Below are positions 7,542-15,216 of a stretch of DNA of 27,247 nt, one piece after another (position 1 is the first letter of the stretch; each line of letters begins with the position of its first letter). Where the stretch lies: assembly GCA_003455275.1 (NCBI GenBank), contig DMRR01000115.1, positions 1-27,247 of the forward strand. The letters run 5' to 3'. The notes beneath the pieces are model-generated. The model made no database searches and had not been told where the DNA came from. It saw only the letters and a program-made list of their open reading frames with translations. The stretch is from Bacteroidota bacterium (GTDB lineage Bacteria > Bacteroidota > Bacteroidia > Chitinophagales > UBA10324). Both the position numbers and the translations under genes were made by a program.

Positions 7542-7811
7542 ATGGCAGCACCAAAAAAAGATATCAAATACCTATCTGCTCAGAAGCAGATGAAGCGCCC
7601 TAAGAAATATTGCCGCTTTAAAAAATACGGTATCAAATACATTGACTACAAGGAAACTGAATTTTTGATGAACTTCATTAATGAGCAGGGAAAACTTCTT
7701 CCGCGCCGCATTACTGGTAATAGTCTTAAATACCAACGAAAAGTTGCTCAGGCGATTAAGCGCGCAAGGCAATTAGCGTTACTTCCTTATGTAGCTGATC
7801 TTTTAAAATAA
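7542..7811 (+). CDS. rpsR: 30S ribosomal protein S18
   Basis: The 89-residue protein contains the S18 core: [18 protein letters not shown], the helix [20 protein letters not shown], and [23 protein letters not shown]18 binds S6 and 16S rRNA in the 30S platform. The N-terminal 20 residues are lysine-rich. A single Cys is present in the KYCRF motif, so a full zinc-binding set of the C+ type is absent. The start ATG at 7542 follows a run of A residues and no Shine-Dalgarno site, as usual in this phylum. The gene lies 4 bases after rpsF and 9 bases before rplI. Confidence 0.97.
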   Translation: MAAPKKDIKYLSAQKQMKRPKKYCRFKKYGIKYIDYKETEFLMNFINEQGKLLPRRITGNSLKYQRKVAQAIKRARQLALLPYVADLLK

Positions 7812-7820
7812 TAACAAGTC

Positions 7821-8267
7821 ATGAATGTAATTTTAACACAAGATGTAGATAAGCTGGGCAAGGAAGGCGAACTGGTAAAAGTCCGCCCTGGTTTTGGCAG
7901 AAATTTTTTATTACCTAAACGGTTGGCTGTAACTGCCTCCGCAGCTGCATTAAAAGACTTCGAAGAAAAGAAAAAGCAAGACTCTCGTCGCGAAGAAAAA
8001 ATGATGAAAGAAATCACCAAGTATGTTGATGTGTTGAAAGACACTATTTTCAAGATTGGTGTTAAAGCTGGAACTTCAGGAAAATTATTTGGAACTGTAA
8101 CCACACATCAGCTGGCTGCAGCTATAAAAGCACAGAAAAATATTTCTATTGATAGAAAAAAAATATCAATACCTGAAGAAGTTAAAACTGTTGGAACCTT
8201 TACCGCAAATATTGATTTGCATAAAGACCTCAATGTAACTGTGAATTTCGAAGTAGTGGCTGAGTAA
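7821..8267 (+). CDS. rplI: 50S ribosomal protein L9
   Basis: The protein of 148 residues has the standard two-domain L9 layout. The N-terminal rRNA-binding domain reads MNVILTQDVDKLGKEGELVKV and then RPGFGRNFLLPKRLA. The connecting helix (about 45-78) is rich in K and E, and the C-terminal domain includes SGKLFGTVTTHQLAAAI and the final strands TANIDLHKDLNVTVNFEVV. L9 binds 23S rRNA near the L1 stalk and helps maintain reading-frame fidelity. It is last in the operon and is followed by a strong terminator. Confidence 0.97.
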   Translation: MNVILTQDVDKLGKEGELVKVRPGFGRNFLLPKRLAVTASAAALKDFEEKKKQDSRREEKMMKEITKYVDVLKDTIFKIGVKAGTSGKLFGTVTTHQLAAAIKAQKNISIDRKKISIPEEVKTVGTFTANIDLHKDLNVTVNFEVVAE

Positions 8268-8287
8268 TAGTTTCTAAATGAAATATG

Positions 8288-8321
8288 AAATCCCGGTTGT
8301 TGGTACAATCGGGATTTTTTG
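8288..8321 (+). terminator. Strong rho-independent terminator of the ribosomal operon
   Basis: A 13-bp stem, including one G-T pair, starts AAATCCCG (8288-8295) and ends CGGGATTT (8310-8317). It encloses the tetraloop TGGT (8301-8304) and runs into a T tract. It lies 21 bases after the rplI stop. Confidence 0.92.
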
Positions 8322-8385
8322 TTTTCAATAGGATTGAATTCCGGAAAACATCGTTCACGCAAGTTTATTATTGCATTTAATCAAT

Positions 8386-10314
8386 ATGAGCAAAAAGAAA
8401 AAGCAAGAAGACAAATCGCAACCTAAGAAAAAACAACAAGCGTTCAGAATTGACAAGAGAAAAATTCTGGCAGCGCTTGGAGGAATTCTTGGGCTCACTT
8501 TTATAGTTTATTGGCAAAGTACTTCTAATGGTTTTGTCAACCTTGACGATGACCGATATATAACTAATAACCCGCTCATCCTTCATGTTGATCCAAAATT
8601 ATTTTTCTCTAAACTGCAATGGATGGGTAACTATCATCCACTTGTTCTTTGGGTTTATTCAATCATCTATTCTGTAGCTGAACTAACCCCCTCAGCCTAT
8701 CACCGCGTTGAACTATGTTTTCACTTGCTTAATACCTCGCTCGTTTTATTCGTAATACTTGAATTAACTTCATTATTTGAGATTGCGGTAGTAGTTAGTA
8801 TGTTGTTCGGTATTTCTCCAATGCATGTAGAATCGGTTGCATGGATAAGCGAACTTAAGGATTTAATGTACACTGCTGGATTCCTTGGATCTGTATATAT
8901 GTATATTCGATATGTTCGATCAGATTTTAAACGGAAATTTTTTATATGGAGTATTATTTTCTTTTTTCTTTCGGTATTATCAAAAGGCATGGGAGTTTCT
9001 CTCCCGATTGTGTTGTTGCTTATTGATTATTATTTGGGAAGAAAAATTACGCGAAGTGTAGTGGCTGAAAAAATTCCATTCTTTGTGCTCTCACTGATTT
9101 TCGGAATTGTTGCAATAAAGGCGCAGCAAGAGTTGGGTGCTGTTCAGGATCTTGCTGTGTATAGTTTCCCACAGAGAATTGTATTTGCATGCTATGCTTT
9201 CATTACTTACATCTGGAAATGTATTGTTCCTGTTCATCTAAGCGCTTACTATGGTTATCCAGTTAAAACAGGTAATACTATTGATAAGATTTATTATCTC
9301 TATTTGCCAGCTGTTATCGCCTTGCTCACTATAGTTTTTCTTTCAGTTAAGCGAACAAGAAAACTTTTTTTTGGTATTGGTTTTTATTCAGTCACGGTTG
9401 CTTTGGTACTTCAGTTATTACCCGTTGGTGGCTGCATAATTGCAGATAGATATTCCTACATACCCAGCATCGGTATCTTTATGTTAGTGGCCTGGTTGCT
9501 ATTTGAAATTTATCAAAAGTCTTCAGCCATGAAAATCACTGCCATAACCTTATTTGCGATCATGACGGTTGCTTACTCATATATGACTTTTGAAAGAACT
9601 AAAGTATGGAAGGATGGGCTTGCTTTATGGGGCGATGCAATTGAAAAAGGAACACTTTCTGCGATTGCCTACAACAATCATGGTGTGTTATTAAAGTTAG
9701 ATGGAAAATTAAACGAAGCAATGGCTGATTACAAGAATGCTTTGAAACTGAATCCCAGAAATGAAGATAGCTGGAGTAACATTGGACTAATCTATTGGCA
9801 GCTTGGATTACCCTTCACAAAGAAGGCCGATTCATTATTCAGCATTGCTTACAAGACTGCCATTAATCAATCTGACTTTGATAAAACCGAACCAAATTCT
9901 GTTGCGGCAATGGCAAAATTTTATAATCCGGAACACAAGGACAGATTCATTGAAACCACTCTGCAAAATGCTTTTAAATGTTTTCATGAAGGAATAAAAT
10001 GTAAAGATTCTGTTGAGCTTTATTTTGCAAATGCAACTGCCAATCTTGATACTGCTATTGCAATCAGCCCTGATTTTGCAACTGCCTACGAAAACCGTGG
10101 AAGCGTTCGATCAACGATGGGAGATCAGCAAGGCGCAATAGCAGATTACACAAAAGCGATTCAACTTGATCCAAATTTTAGTGACCCGTTATATAACCGT
10201 GGCCTTGTATATTACAAACTTGGAAGAAAAAATGAAGCATGTGCCGATCTTAACAGCGCGGCCCAACTTGGTCATCAGACTGCACGAAGAGCATTGAATG
10301 ATTTGTGCAAGTGA
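8386..10314 (+). CDS. TMTC-like membrane protein with C-terminal TPR domain
   Basis: Starting at ATG 8386 (the frame also has a TTG at 8371) gives 642 residues. A lysine-rich cytoplasmic head (1-26) precedes about ten predicted membrane helices to residue 400. Loop motifs match the bacterial relatives of animal TMTC proteins: FVNLDDDRYI (50-59) with the acidic cluster in the first outer loop, NYHPLVLW (82-89), PMHVESVAWISELKD (145-159), LSKGMGVSLP (198-207) and ADRYSYIP (353-360). Residues about 425-642 hold TPR units, for example AIAYNNHGVLLKLDGKLNEA and the last one, DPLYNRGLVYYKLGRKNEA. TMTC proteins are GT-C-fold O-mannosyltransferases in animals; activity of bacterial relatives is mostly untested, so glycan transfer is inferred. 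The stop overlaps the YihY gene start by 17 bases, suggesting translational coupling. Confidence 0.85.
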   Translation: MSKKKKQEDKSQPKKKQQAFRIDKRKILAALGGILGLTFIVYWQSTSNGFVNLDDDRYITNNPLILHVDPKLFFSKLQWMGNYHPLVLWVYSIIYSVAELTPSAYHRVELCFHLLNTSLVLFVILELTSLFEIAVVVSMLFGISPMHVESVAWISELKDLMYTAGFLGSVYMYIRYVRSDFKRKFFIWSIIFFFLSVLSKGMGVSLPIVLLLIDYYLGRKITRSVVAEKIPFFVLSLIFGIVAIKAQQELGAVQDLAVYSFPQRIVFACYAFITYIWKCIVPVHLSAYYGYPVKTGNTIDKIYYLYLPAVIALLTIVFLSVKRTRKLFFGIGFYSVTVALVLQLLPVGGCIIADRYSYIPSIGIFMLVAWLLFEIYQKSSAMKITAITLFAIMTVAYSYMTFERTKVWKDGLALWGDAIEKGTLSAIAYNNHGVLLKLDGKLNEAMADYKNALKLNPRNEDSWSNIGLIYWQLGLPFTKKADSLFSIAYKTAINQSDFDKTEPNSVAAMAKFYNPEHKDRFIETTLQNAFKCFHEGIKCKDSVELYFANATANLDTAIAISPDFATAYENRGSVRSTMGDQQGAIADYTKAIQLDPNFSDPLYNRGLVYYKLGRKNEACADLNSAAQLGHQTARRALNDLCK

Positions 10315-11263
10315 TAAAAAAACTGACTTGAAAAAACGCTTTGACCTCTTTAAGGATAAATTTTCTTCTGCTACAAAACAGATTACACTCCCGCTCTTCG
10401 ATGGACAGAATTTGTATGATGTTTTTACTTTTCTTTTTAAAGAATTCAGAAGAGATTCTATTAATGTGCGGGCAGCATCTGTTGCATTCAGTTTTATGCT
10501 TGCTTTATTTCCATCCGTTTTGGTTGTGTTTACATTAATTCCGTACATTCCTGTTCCATCGTTCAGAGAAACAGTGCTACAAACATTGCAGGGAATTCTT
10601 CCTTCGAATGCTTACACAACAGTTTCTTCCACAGTAATAGACATAGTTGAAAATCACCACGGCAAAATCCTTTCAATCGGAATTGTTCTTGCATTTTATT
10701 ACATGAGCAGGGGAGTAGTTGGACTTATTAATTCATTTGATAAAGTTTATCCGGCATTTAGGCAGCGTAGTTTTTGGATGAAAACAGCTGTGAGCATCAA
10801 GATTACATTTCTGCTTTTCATTCTCTTATTGCTGTCGATGTTTTTAATTGTAGAAGGAGAATTTTTTATGAAATATTTAATGCAACTGATCGGTGTACAG
10901 GGAGGGAGTGCTTATTTATTTTTATCGTCTGTAAAATGGCTAATTATCATACTACTTTTTTATTTCAGCATCAGCTTAATTTATTTTTATGGTCCTGCAC
11001 TTCATACACGCTTTCGTTTTTTTTCTGCGGGTTCTTCAATTGCCACTTTTTTAAGCATACTCACCTCGCTTGGGTTCTCCTATTTTATCAACCACTTCAG
11101 CACTTATAATAAAGTTTATGGAAGTATTGGAACACTGATCGTTCTTATGTTGTGGCTTTACTATAATTCACTTGTTTTGCTCATCGGTTTTGAACTCAAT
11201 GCAAGCATCTCCATTAACAAATCAATCAAATCAAATTCTTCTCTTGAATCTAACTCGATTTAA
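10298..11263 (+). CDS. YihY/BrkB-family inner membrane protein
   Basis: The 321-residue protein belongs to the YihY/virulence factor BrkB family. A cytoplasmic N-terminus of about 60 residues leads into VRAASVAFSFMLALFPSVLV, the characteristic first helix. Other family segments are IVLAFYYMSRGVVGLINSFDKVY, a FYGPALHTRFRFFSAGSS loop, and the last helix GTLIVLMLWLYYNSLVLLIGFELNA. Six membrane helices are expected. The molecular role of the family is unsettled despite old links to RNase and virulence. ATG at 10298 overlaps the preceding gene; a TTG at 10328 is an alternative start just outside that overlap. The 3' end overlaps the next gene, so the TMTC-like, YihY and glycosidase genes are probably one transcript. 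Confidence 0.9.
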   Translation: MICASDKKTDLKKRFDLFKDKFSSATKQITLPLFDGQNLYDVFTFLFKEFRRDSINVRAASVAFSFMLALFPSVLVVFTLIPYIPVPSFRETVLQTLQGILPSNAYTTVSSTVIDIVENHHGKILSIGIVLAFYYMSRGVVGLINSFDKVYPAFRQRSFWMKTAVSIKITFLLFILLLLSMFLIVEGEFFMKYLMQLIGVQGGSAYLFLSSVKWLIIILLFYFSISLIYFYGPALHTRFRFFSAGSSIATFLSILTSLGFSYFINHFSTYNKVYGSIGTLIVLMLWLYYNSLVLLIGFELNASISINKSIKSNSSLESNSI

Positions 11264-12797
11264 TTTTTTATCTCTTCTGATTCTATTCTTCAATTGTCAA
11301 AGTGTTCAATCACAAACCAACACTGTAATTCCATGTTCTTTGAAAATTGATAGTGTATCAACACATCAAATAGTTTCACCTATGATGTCAGGATTTAGTT
11401 GTGAGAATATTTTTTTGGAAATAAATAATCCGCTTGACACCGCACTCTTAAATCAATTGAAGAAATTAAATCCGGCAGTACTTCGTTTTCCCGGAGGAAT
11501 GCTTTCTAATTTTTATCACCCCATGAACAATGGCTATGGATTAAAAAAGAGTGAAATTGCTCCGATAAATGTTCAATACGCACAACAGTTACAATTAGAA
11601 GGTGTATTTACAAAACAAGCAGCTGTTAATCATCCTTATTTACATGACTTCGTAAATTTTTGTCATGCTTTAAAATCAAAAGTTTTGGTGACGGCAAATA
11701 TTCTAACCGGCACCCCTGAAGAACTAATTGATGAACTCAATTATTTCACTGACAATAATGTTGAAATAGCCGGTGTTGAACTTGGAGATGAACTATATCT
11801 CGGCATTTATCGGCAGGTATTTCCATATCCTGGAAGTTATCTATCAAAGACTCAAATGTTCGTTCAAATGGTTCATAAGTATTTTCCGAAAATAAAAGTT
11901 GGAATGGTTGCCGCCCCGCTTGCCCGAATCAGTGATCTTGAAGGAACATCCGCAGCAGACTTCGGTTATTTCAAATCATGGAATGATGCGCTAAGTAAAA
12001 CAGATTTATTTGATGCAATTGTTATCCATGCATACACACCGGTAACTGTGCTTGAAAGCCAACCAACTGATTCGATTTTTAGAAGAGCTGCATCTGATGC
12101 TGAAAAAACTTTTGGGCGAAATGGAACAATGGTTCAGGCAATGGATTACTATGCCGAGGTTTTTCCTAAATCACCAATATGGATTAGTGAATGGAATTTA
12201 TCATTGAGACCAAATAAGTCATACTTTGTTAATACAGTTTTACAGACAATTTACATTGGTTCATTCCTTAATTTTTTAAATGAATTAAATTCTGAGAGTA
12301 GCCCGCATGTAGATATGGCAATGTTTCAAAGCATTGCAACAGGCGGCGTTTATAATCATTACGGTGCGATTGATTACCGCAGTGAAAAAGAAAAATCTTC
12401 CACGAATATTGTGAGGAGAACACCATGGTATGCATTCAAGCTGATGACTCCTGTTTTTGATGGAAGAAATCATGTGTGTGTTTCAAATACGCCCTGTGAA
12501 ATTCCTATCAATTTTTATTCATATGTGGATACTACAAATTCTCAATGGTTGATTTGTTTTATGAATTATAGTGGTAAGGAAATTAAGATTGATTCTCTCA
12601 TCAATGACTCAACTGACTGGAGCGGAAAGCAAGTATCAATTGAATATATTAAAGGCGCCTTGCAAAACAGTTATGGGTGGACCCGATTTTCCAGAAACAA
12701 TTACAATACTGCTCCGGAGGCCAAGAACGAAACAATGCTATTGAAGGATTTTATTTTCCCTTCCTATGGCGTCGGAATCATTCGTATAAAGAAATAG
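11199..12797 (+). CDS. Secreted clan GH-A-like glycoside hydrolase (putative)
   Basis: From ATG 11199 the product has 532 residues. A hydrophobic export signal ends near residue 39 (NCQSVQSQ). A TTG at 11244 would give a shorter, more usual signal peptide, so the start is uncertain. The body reads as a TIM-barrel glycosidase of clan GH-A: VLRFPGGMLSNF (94-105) on an early strand, VELGDELY (193-200) where the acid/base Glu is expected (E198), and IWISEWN (327-333) where the nucleophile Glu is expected (E331). A small beta domain follows to the end (PSYGVGIIRIKK). The family may be near GH39, GH51 or GH79; I cannot tell which, and the substrate is unknown. The residue before the acid/base Glu is Asp, not the usual Asn. 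There is no T9SS sorting domain, so periplasmic placement is likely. Confidence 0.72.
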   Translation: MQASPLTNQSNQILLLNLTRFNFLSLLILFFNCQSVQSQTNTVIPCSLKIDSVSTHQIVSPMMSGFSCENIFLEINNPLDTALLNQLKKLNPAVLRFPGGMLSNFYHPMNNGYGLKKSEIAPINVQYAQQLQLEGVFTKQAAVNHPYLHDFVNFCHALKSKVLVTANILTGTPEELIDELNYFTDNNVEIAGVELGDELYLGIYRQVFPYPGSYLSKTQMFVQMVHKYFPKIKVGMVAAPLARISDLEGTSAADFGYFKSWNDALSKTDLFDAIVIHAYTPVTVLESQPTDSIFRRAASDAEKTFGRNGTMVQAMDYYAEVFPKSPIWISEWNLSLRPNKSYFVNTVLQTIYIGSFLNFLNELNSESSPHVDMAMFQSIATGGVYNHYGAIDYRSEKEKSSTNIVRRTPWYAFKLMTPVFDGRNHVCVSNTPCEIPINFYSYVDTTNSQWLICFMNYSGKEIKIDSLINDSTDWSGKQVSIEYIKGALQNSYGWTRFSRNNYNTAPEAKNETMLLKDFIFPSYGVGIIRIKK

Positions 12798-12893
12798 TTG
12801 TCCTTTACTTTTAGTGTTTCATCGAAGAATTATTTTTTTCATTGGTAGTCGGAACAATATTTTCGGGATTCATAAAAAAATCAAACCTAAAAG

Positions 12894-13460
12894 ATGAAAA
12901 AAGCTTTAACAATTCTTTCCCTGATTTTACTCGCATCTTTTTCTAATGGACAAATGAGAAGTCAATTTACTAATGTCACCACGCCCGGCGGACATGATGG
13001 ATCTATTGATATGCGAGTAAGTGGAGGTGTCCCTCCATATGCTTATCAGTGGAATGATGGAGTTACGGATGAAGATCGTAAAGATCTTAAAAGCGGTAAG
13101 TACACAGTTATTGTAACGGACCAGGGCGGCTGCGAAATAATAGCAAGTTTTAACATTACAGAACCGCAATCTCCAGGAAGCAATTCTTTAGCAGGAGTTC
13201 AAAGCTTTACTTCAGATGTTGATGTGTTTCCAAATCCAGCAGATGGCACAGTGAATGTTCATTTCAGCGGAGCGAAAACCAATAGCATCTCAATCAAGGT
13301 TACTGATATCAGCGGAAAGGTTGTGTTTGAAAAAAACTATGGTGAGTTCAACGGACAGTTAGAAGAGAAGGTTGATCTCACGAATGAAGCCAAAGGAATT
13401 TATATGGTGCAGGTTATTACAGAGCGTGAATCTTATAATTCAAAGATTGTGGTTCAGTAA
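12894..13460 (+). CDS. Small secreted protein with one SprB repeat and a T9SS sorting domain
   Basis: This 188-residue protein has three parts. The signal peptide is residues 1-19 (ending SFSNG before QMRSQ). A single SprB-type repeat spans about 25-92, with GGHDGSIDMRVSGGVPPYAYQWNDG, the segment DLKSGKYTVIVTDQGGCE and FNITEPQ. A type A sorting domain covers about 108-188: VDVFPNPADG, a VTDISGKVV turn, NEAKGIYMVQV and the final SKIVVQ. SprB repeats are named after the Flavobacterium gliding adhesin. One isolated repeat is too small to be a filament-like adhesin by itself, so this may be a surface module or a remnant. It begins 96 bases after the glycosidase gene and ends at a bidirectional terminator. 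Confidence 0.85.
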   Translation: MKKALTILSLILLASFSNGQMRSQFTNVTTPGGHDGSIDMRVSGGVPPYAYQWNDGVTDEDRKDLKSGKYTVIVTDQGGCEIIASFNITEPQSPGSNSLAGVQSFTSDVDVFPNPADGTVNVHFSGAKTNSISIKVTDISGKVVFEKNYGEFNGQLEEKVDLTNEAKGIYMVQVITERESYNSKIVVQ

Positions 13461-13480
13461 TTCACAATTGATAAAAAAGA

Positions 13481-13513
13481 AAAATCCTCCCCGAAGAATT
13501 CAGGGAGGATTTT
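13481..13513. terminator. Bidirectional terminator between convergent genes
   Basis: A perfect 11-bp stem AAAATCCTCCC (13481-13491) with GGGAGGATTTT (13503-13513) is flanked by A-rich sequence on the left and T-rich sequence on the right. It can therefore act for the SprB-repeat gene on the plus strand and the cupredoxin gene on the minus strand. Confidence 0.88.
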
Positions 13514-13549
13514 TTATTTTATTGAGAATATATTTTTCCCAGAGAAAAT

Positions 13550-14842
13550 TTACCGCACAATAAACTTTGAATTCATATTTCCATTCACAGTGTTTATTTC
13601 TAAAAAGTAAATTCCTTTCGAAAGATTTTTTGTGTCGATTGCAACTGCGTTTACAGAAATGAGTCGTGTATCACATTTTAACTTCCTTCCTGAAATATCA
13701 AATAAGTTAATTGAATTGATTGCAGTTTTTCTTTTCGAAGAAATTATTATTTGTGAAGCAGCATCATTGTAGAAAATTCCAAATTGATCATCTTCAATCT
13801 CATTCACGCCAACAATTGTAATTGTTTGCTCCACGGTGTCGCTACAACCGTTTGCATTTGTTGCTATCAACTGAATGGTGAATAAACCTTCAAAGCTATA
13901 TTCATGAACAGGTGCAAAAACCGTATCGCTCGCACCATCACCAAAGTCCCAATGGTAATTTGTGGCACCTGAAGAAGTATTGGTAAAAGTTGCTATGTCA
14001 TTACTCTCGGTAAAAGTGAACCCTGCATCAGGTGCAGGAAGAACAGCAAGAGATAAAGTATCAATGGCTGTGCATCCATTGAAATCAGTTCCTTGAACAA
14101 TTACATCAATATCAGAAGTTGTCGTTGCCAGCACCGTATCTCCTGTAACTGATGATAAATTAGAAGAGGGAGACCAGGAATATGAAATTGCGCCATTTCC
14201 AACAAGTGTAACTGCATTTCCGATACAAACACTGTCCATACTTGAAGTAATAAATACAACAGGTTCAGGTAAAATATTGACTCCGGTATTGGGCGATGTA
14301 TCACTTCCACAACTGTTAAATGCAATCGCATGGTACTGCCCTCCAACTGTGGTCATATAATTTGAATTTGTAGCACCTGCAATCAAAGTATCATTTTTAA
14401 ACCATTGATACGATGTAGCACCAGAGGTTTGAGCATTTAAATTAGCAGTGTTCCCGTTGCAGATATTTATGTTAATGGCAATAAAGCTGGAGTAATCTGG
14501 TGGAGTGCACCCACTTACTGTAAAGTAACCACTCATTGTACCTTGATGAAAACTACATTCATAACTGTAACTTCCTGCCTGGCCAGGTACATAAATAAAA
14601 GTTGTTGAACCAGAATTCAAATTTGCGTTCCACAAAGTCGCCCCGGAGGGAACAGAAAGCGCCGTAGTGGTGTGGCTTCCGTTTATCCAGTTCCATTTCA
14701 CAGTATCCCCTAAATTGATGGTAAAATTTGAAGGAGTAAAACTGTAATTCTGAACATTTACTATTTGTGTGATTGCTTCAGAAAATTTAGAAAAAAATAA
14801 AAGTGAAAAGGAGAGGAGAGTGGGTAGTAAAAACTTTTTCAT
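13550..14842 (-). CDS. Secreted type 1 copper (plastocyanin-like) protein with Ig-like, PKD and T9SS sorting domains
   Basis: ATG at 14842 gives 430 residues beginning with a signal peptide (MKKFLLPTLLSFSLLF, ending near FSEA); an in-frame start 12 codons upstream is less likely. Residues about 24-110 form a cupredoxin: a VQNYSFTPSNFTINLGDTVKW segment, then the four expected type 1 copper ligands H57 (GSHTT), C96 and H99 (YECSFHQ) and M103 (GTMSG). Residues about 112-270 hold two Ig-like repeats with paired Cys. A PKD domain with YHWDFGDG (296-303) covers about 272-345. A sorting domain covers about 353-430 (LFDISGRKL, NLSKGIYFLEI, final SKFIVR). Copper binding is strongly suggested by the ligand set; electron transfer or copper storage at the cell surface is inference. 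Confidence 0.87.
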   Translation of the reverse strand: MKKFLLPTLLSFSLLFFSKFSEAITQIVNVQNYSFTPSNFTINLGDTVKWNWINGSHTTTALSVPSGATLWNANLNSGSTTFIYVPGQAGSYSYECSFHQGTMSGYFTVSGCTPPDYSSFIAININICNGNTANLNAQTSGATSYQWFKNDTLIAGATNSNYMTTVGGQYHAIAFNSCGSDTSPNTGVNILPEPVVFITSSMDSVCIGNAVTLVGNGAISYSWSPSSNLSSVTGDTVLATTTSDIDVIVQGTDFNGCTAIDTLSLAVLPAPDAGFTFTESNDIATFTNTSSGATNYHWDFGDGASDTVFAPVHEYSFEGLFTIQLIATNANGCSDTVEQTITIVGVNEIEDDQFGIFYNDAASQIIISSKRKTAINSINLFDISGRKLKCDTRLISVNAVAIDTKNLSKGIYFLEINTVNGNMNSKFIVR

Positions 14843-14965
14843 AAAAATGTTTTTCGTAATAATACAAGTTGAACACACGGCAGCACTCTTTTCAGAAAAA
14901 GAATTTACAATTTCATGACATAGAAATCAGAGTAAGATTTCAAATAAAAACTTGTGTTCTTTTCA

Positions 14966-14987
14966 ACAGAATTTTTTACAATTCTGT
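14966..14987. repeat. Inverted repeat upstream of gyrA
   Basis: Arms ACAGAATT (14966-14973) and AATTCTGT (14980-14987) are perfectly complementary across a 6-base spacer. There is no T tract on either side long enough for a typical terminator, so an operator or an incidental hairpin are both possible. Confidence 0.5.
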
Positions 14988-15032
14988 GATAAAAAAGTCA
15001 TCGCAAAACAAGGAATAGCGGCTTATCCAAAT

Positions 15033-15040
15033 TACATTTG
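15033..15040 (+). promoter_or_regulatory. Possible -7 promoter element for gyrA
   Basis: TACATTTG matches the TAnnTTTG element, but no TTTG is found at the expected distance upstream. If used, the gyrA leader would be about 170 bases long. Confidence 0.3.
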
Positions 15041-15216
15041 AGCAAAATGAAATACTGCTTAAAATTAACCGATATAGGTTATTGGTCTCCACTTTTTTAC
15101 TTTAAAAATTGAAACAAACTAAAGATTGAATTTACTAATAGCAGTAAAACAATAAGTGCCGAAAAGCATTGATTAAAAAAAGAATAAATAACAATAAACG
15201 AATAACAAAATAACTA

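Larger units (their letters stand above)
14843..15216. other. Intergenic region between the divergent cupredoxin gene and gyrA
   Basis: This 374-base AT-rich gap has no open frame that looks coding. It holds an inverted repeat at 14966-14987 and a possible gyrA -7 element at 15033-15040. No RNA gene is recognised. Confidence 0.6.

Noticed and set aside
12858..12865. TATTTTCG as a promoter element for the small SprB-repeat gene
   Set aside because: It differs from TAnnTTTG at the end, and no good TTTG lies at the proper distance; read-through from the glycosidase gene is equally likely.
8386..13460. Possible defence island or mobile element around the TMTC/YihY/glycosidase genes
   Set aside because: No nuclease, helicase, toxin, integrase or transposase motif is present, and base composition looks like that of the neighbours by eye.
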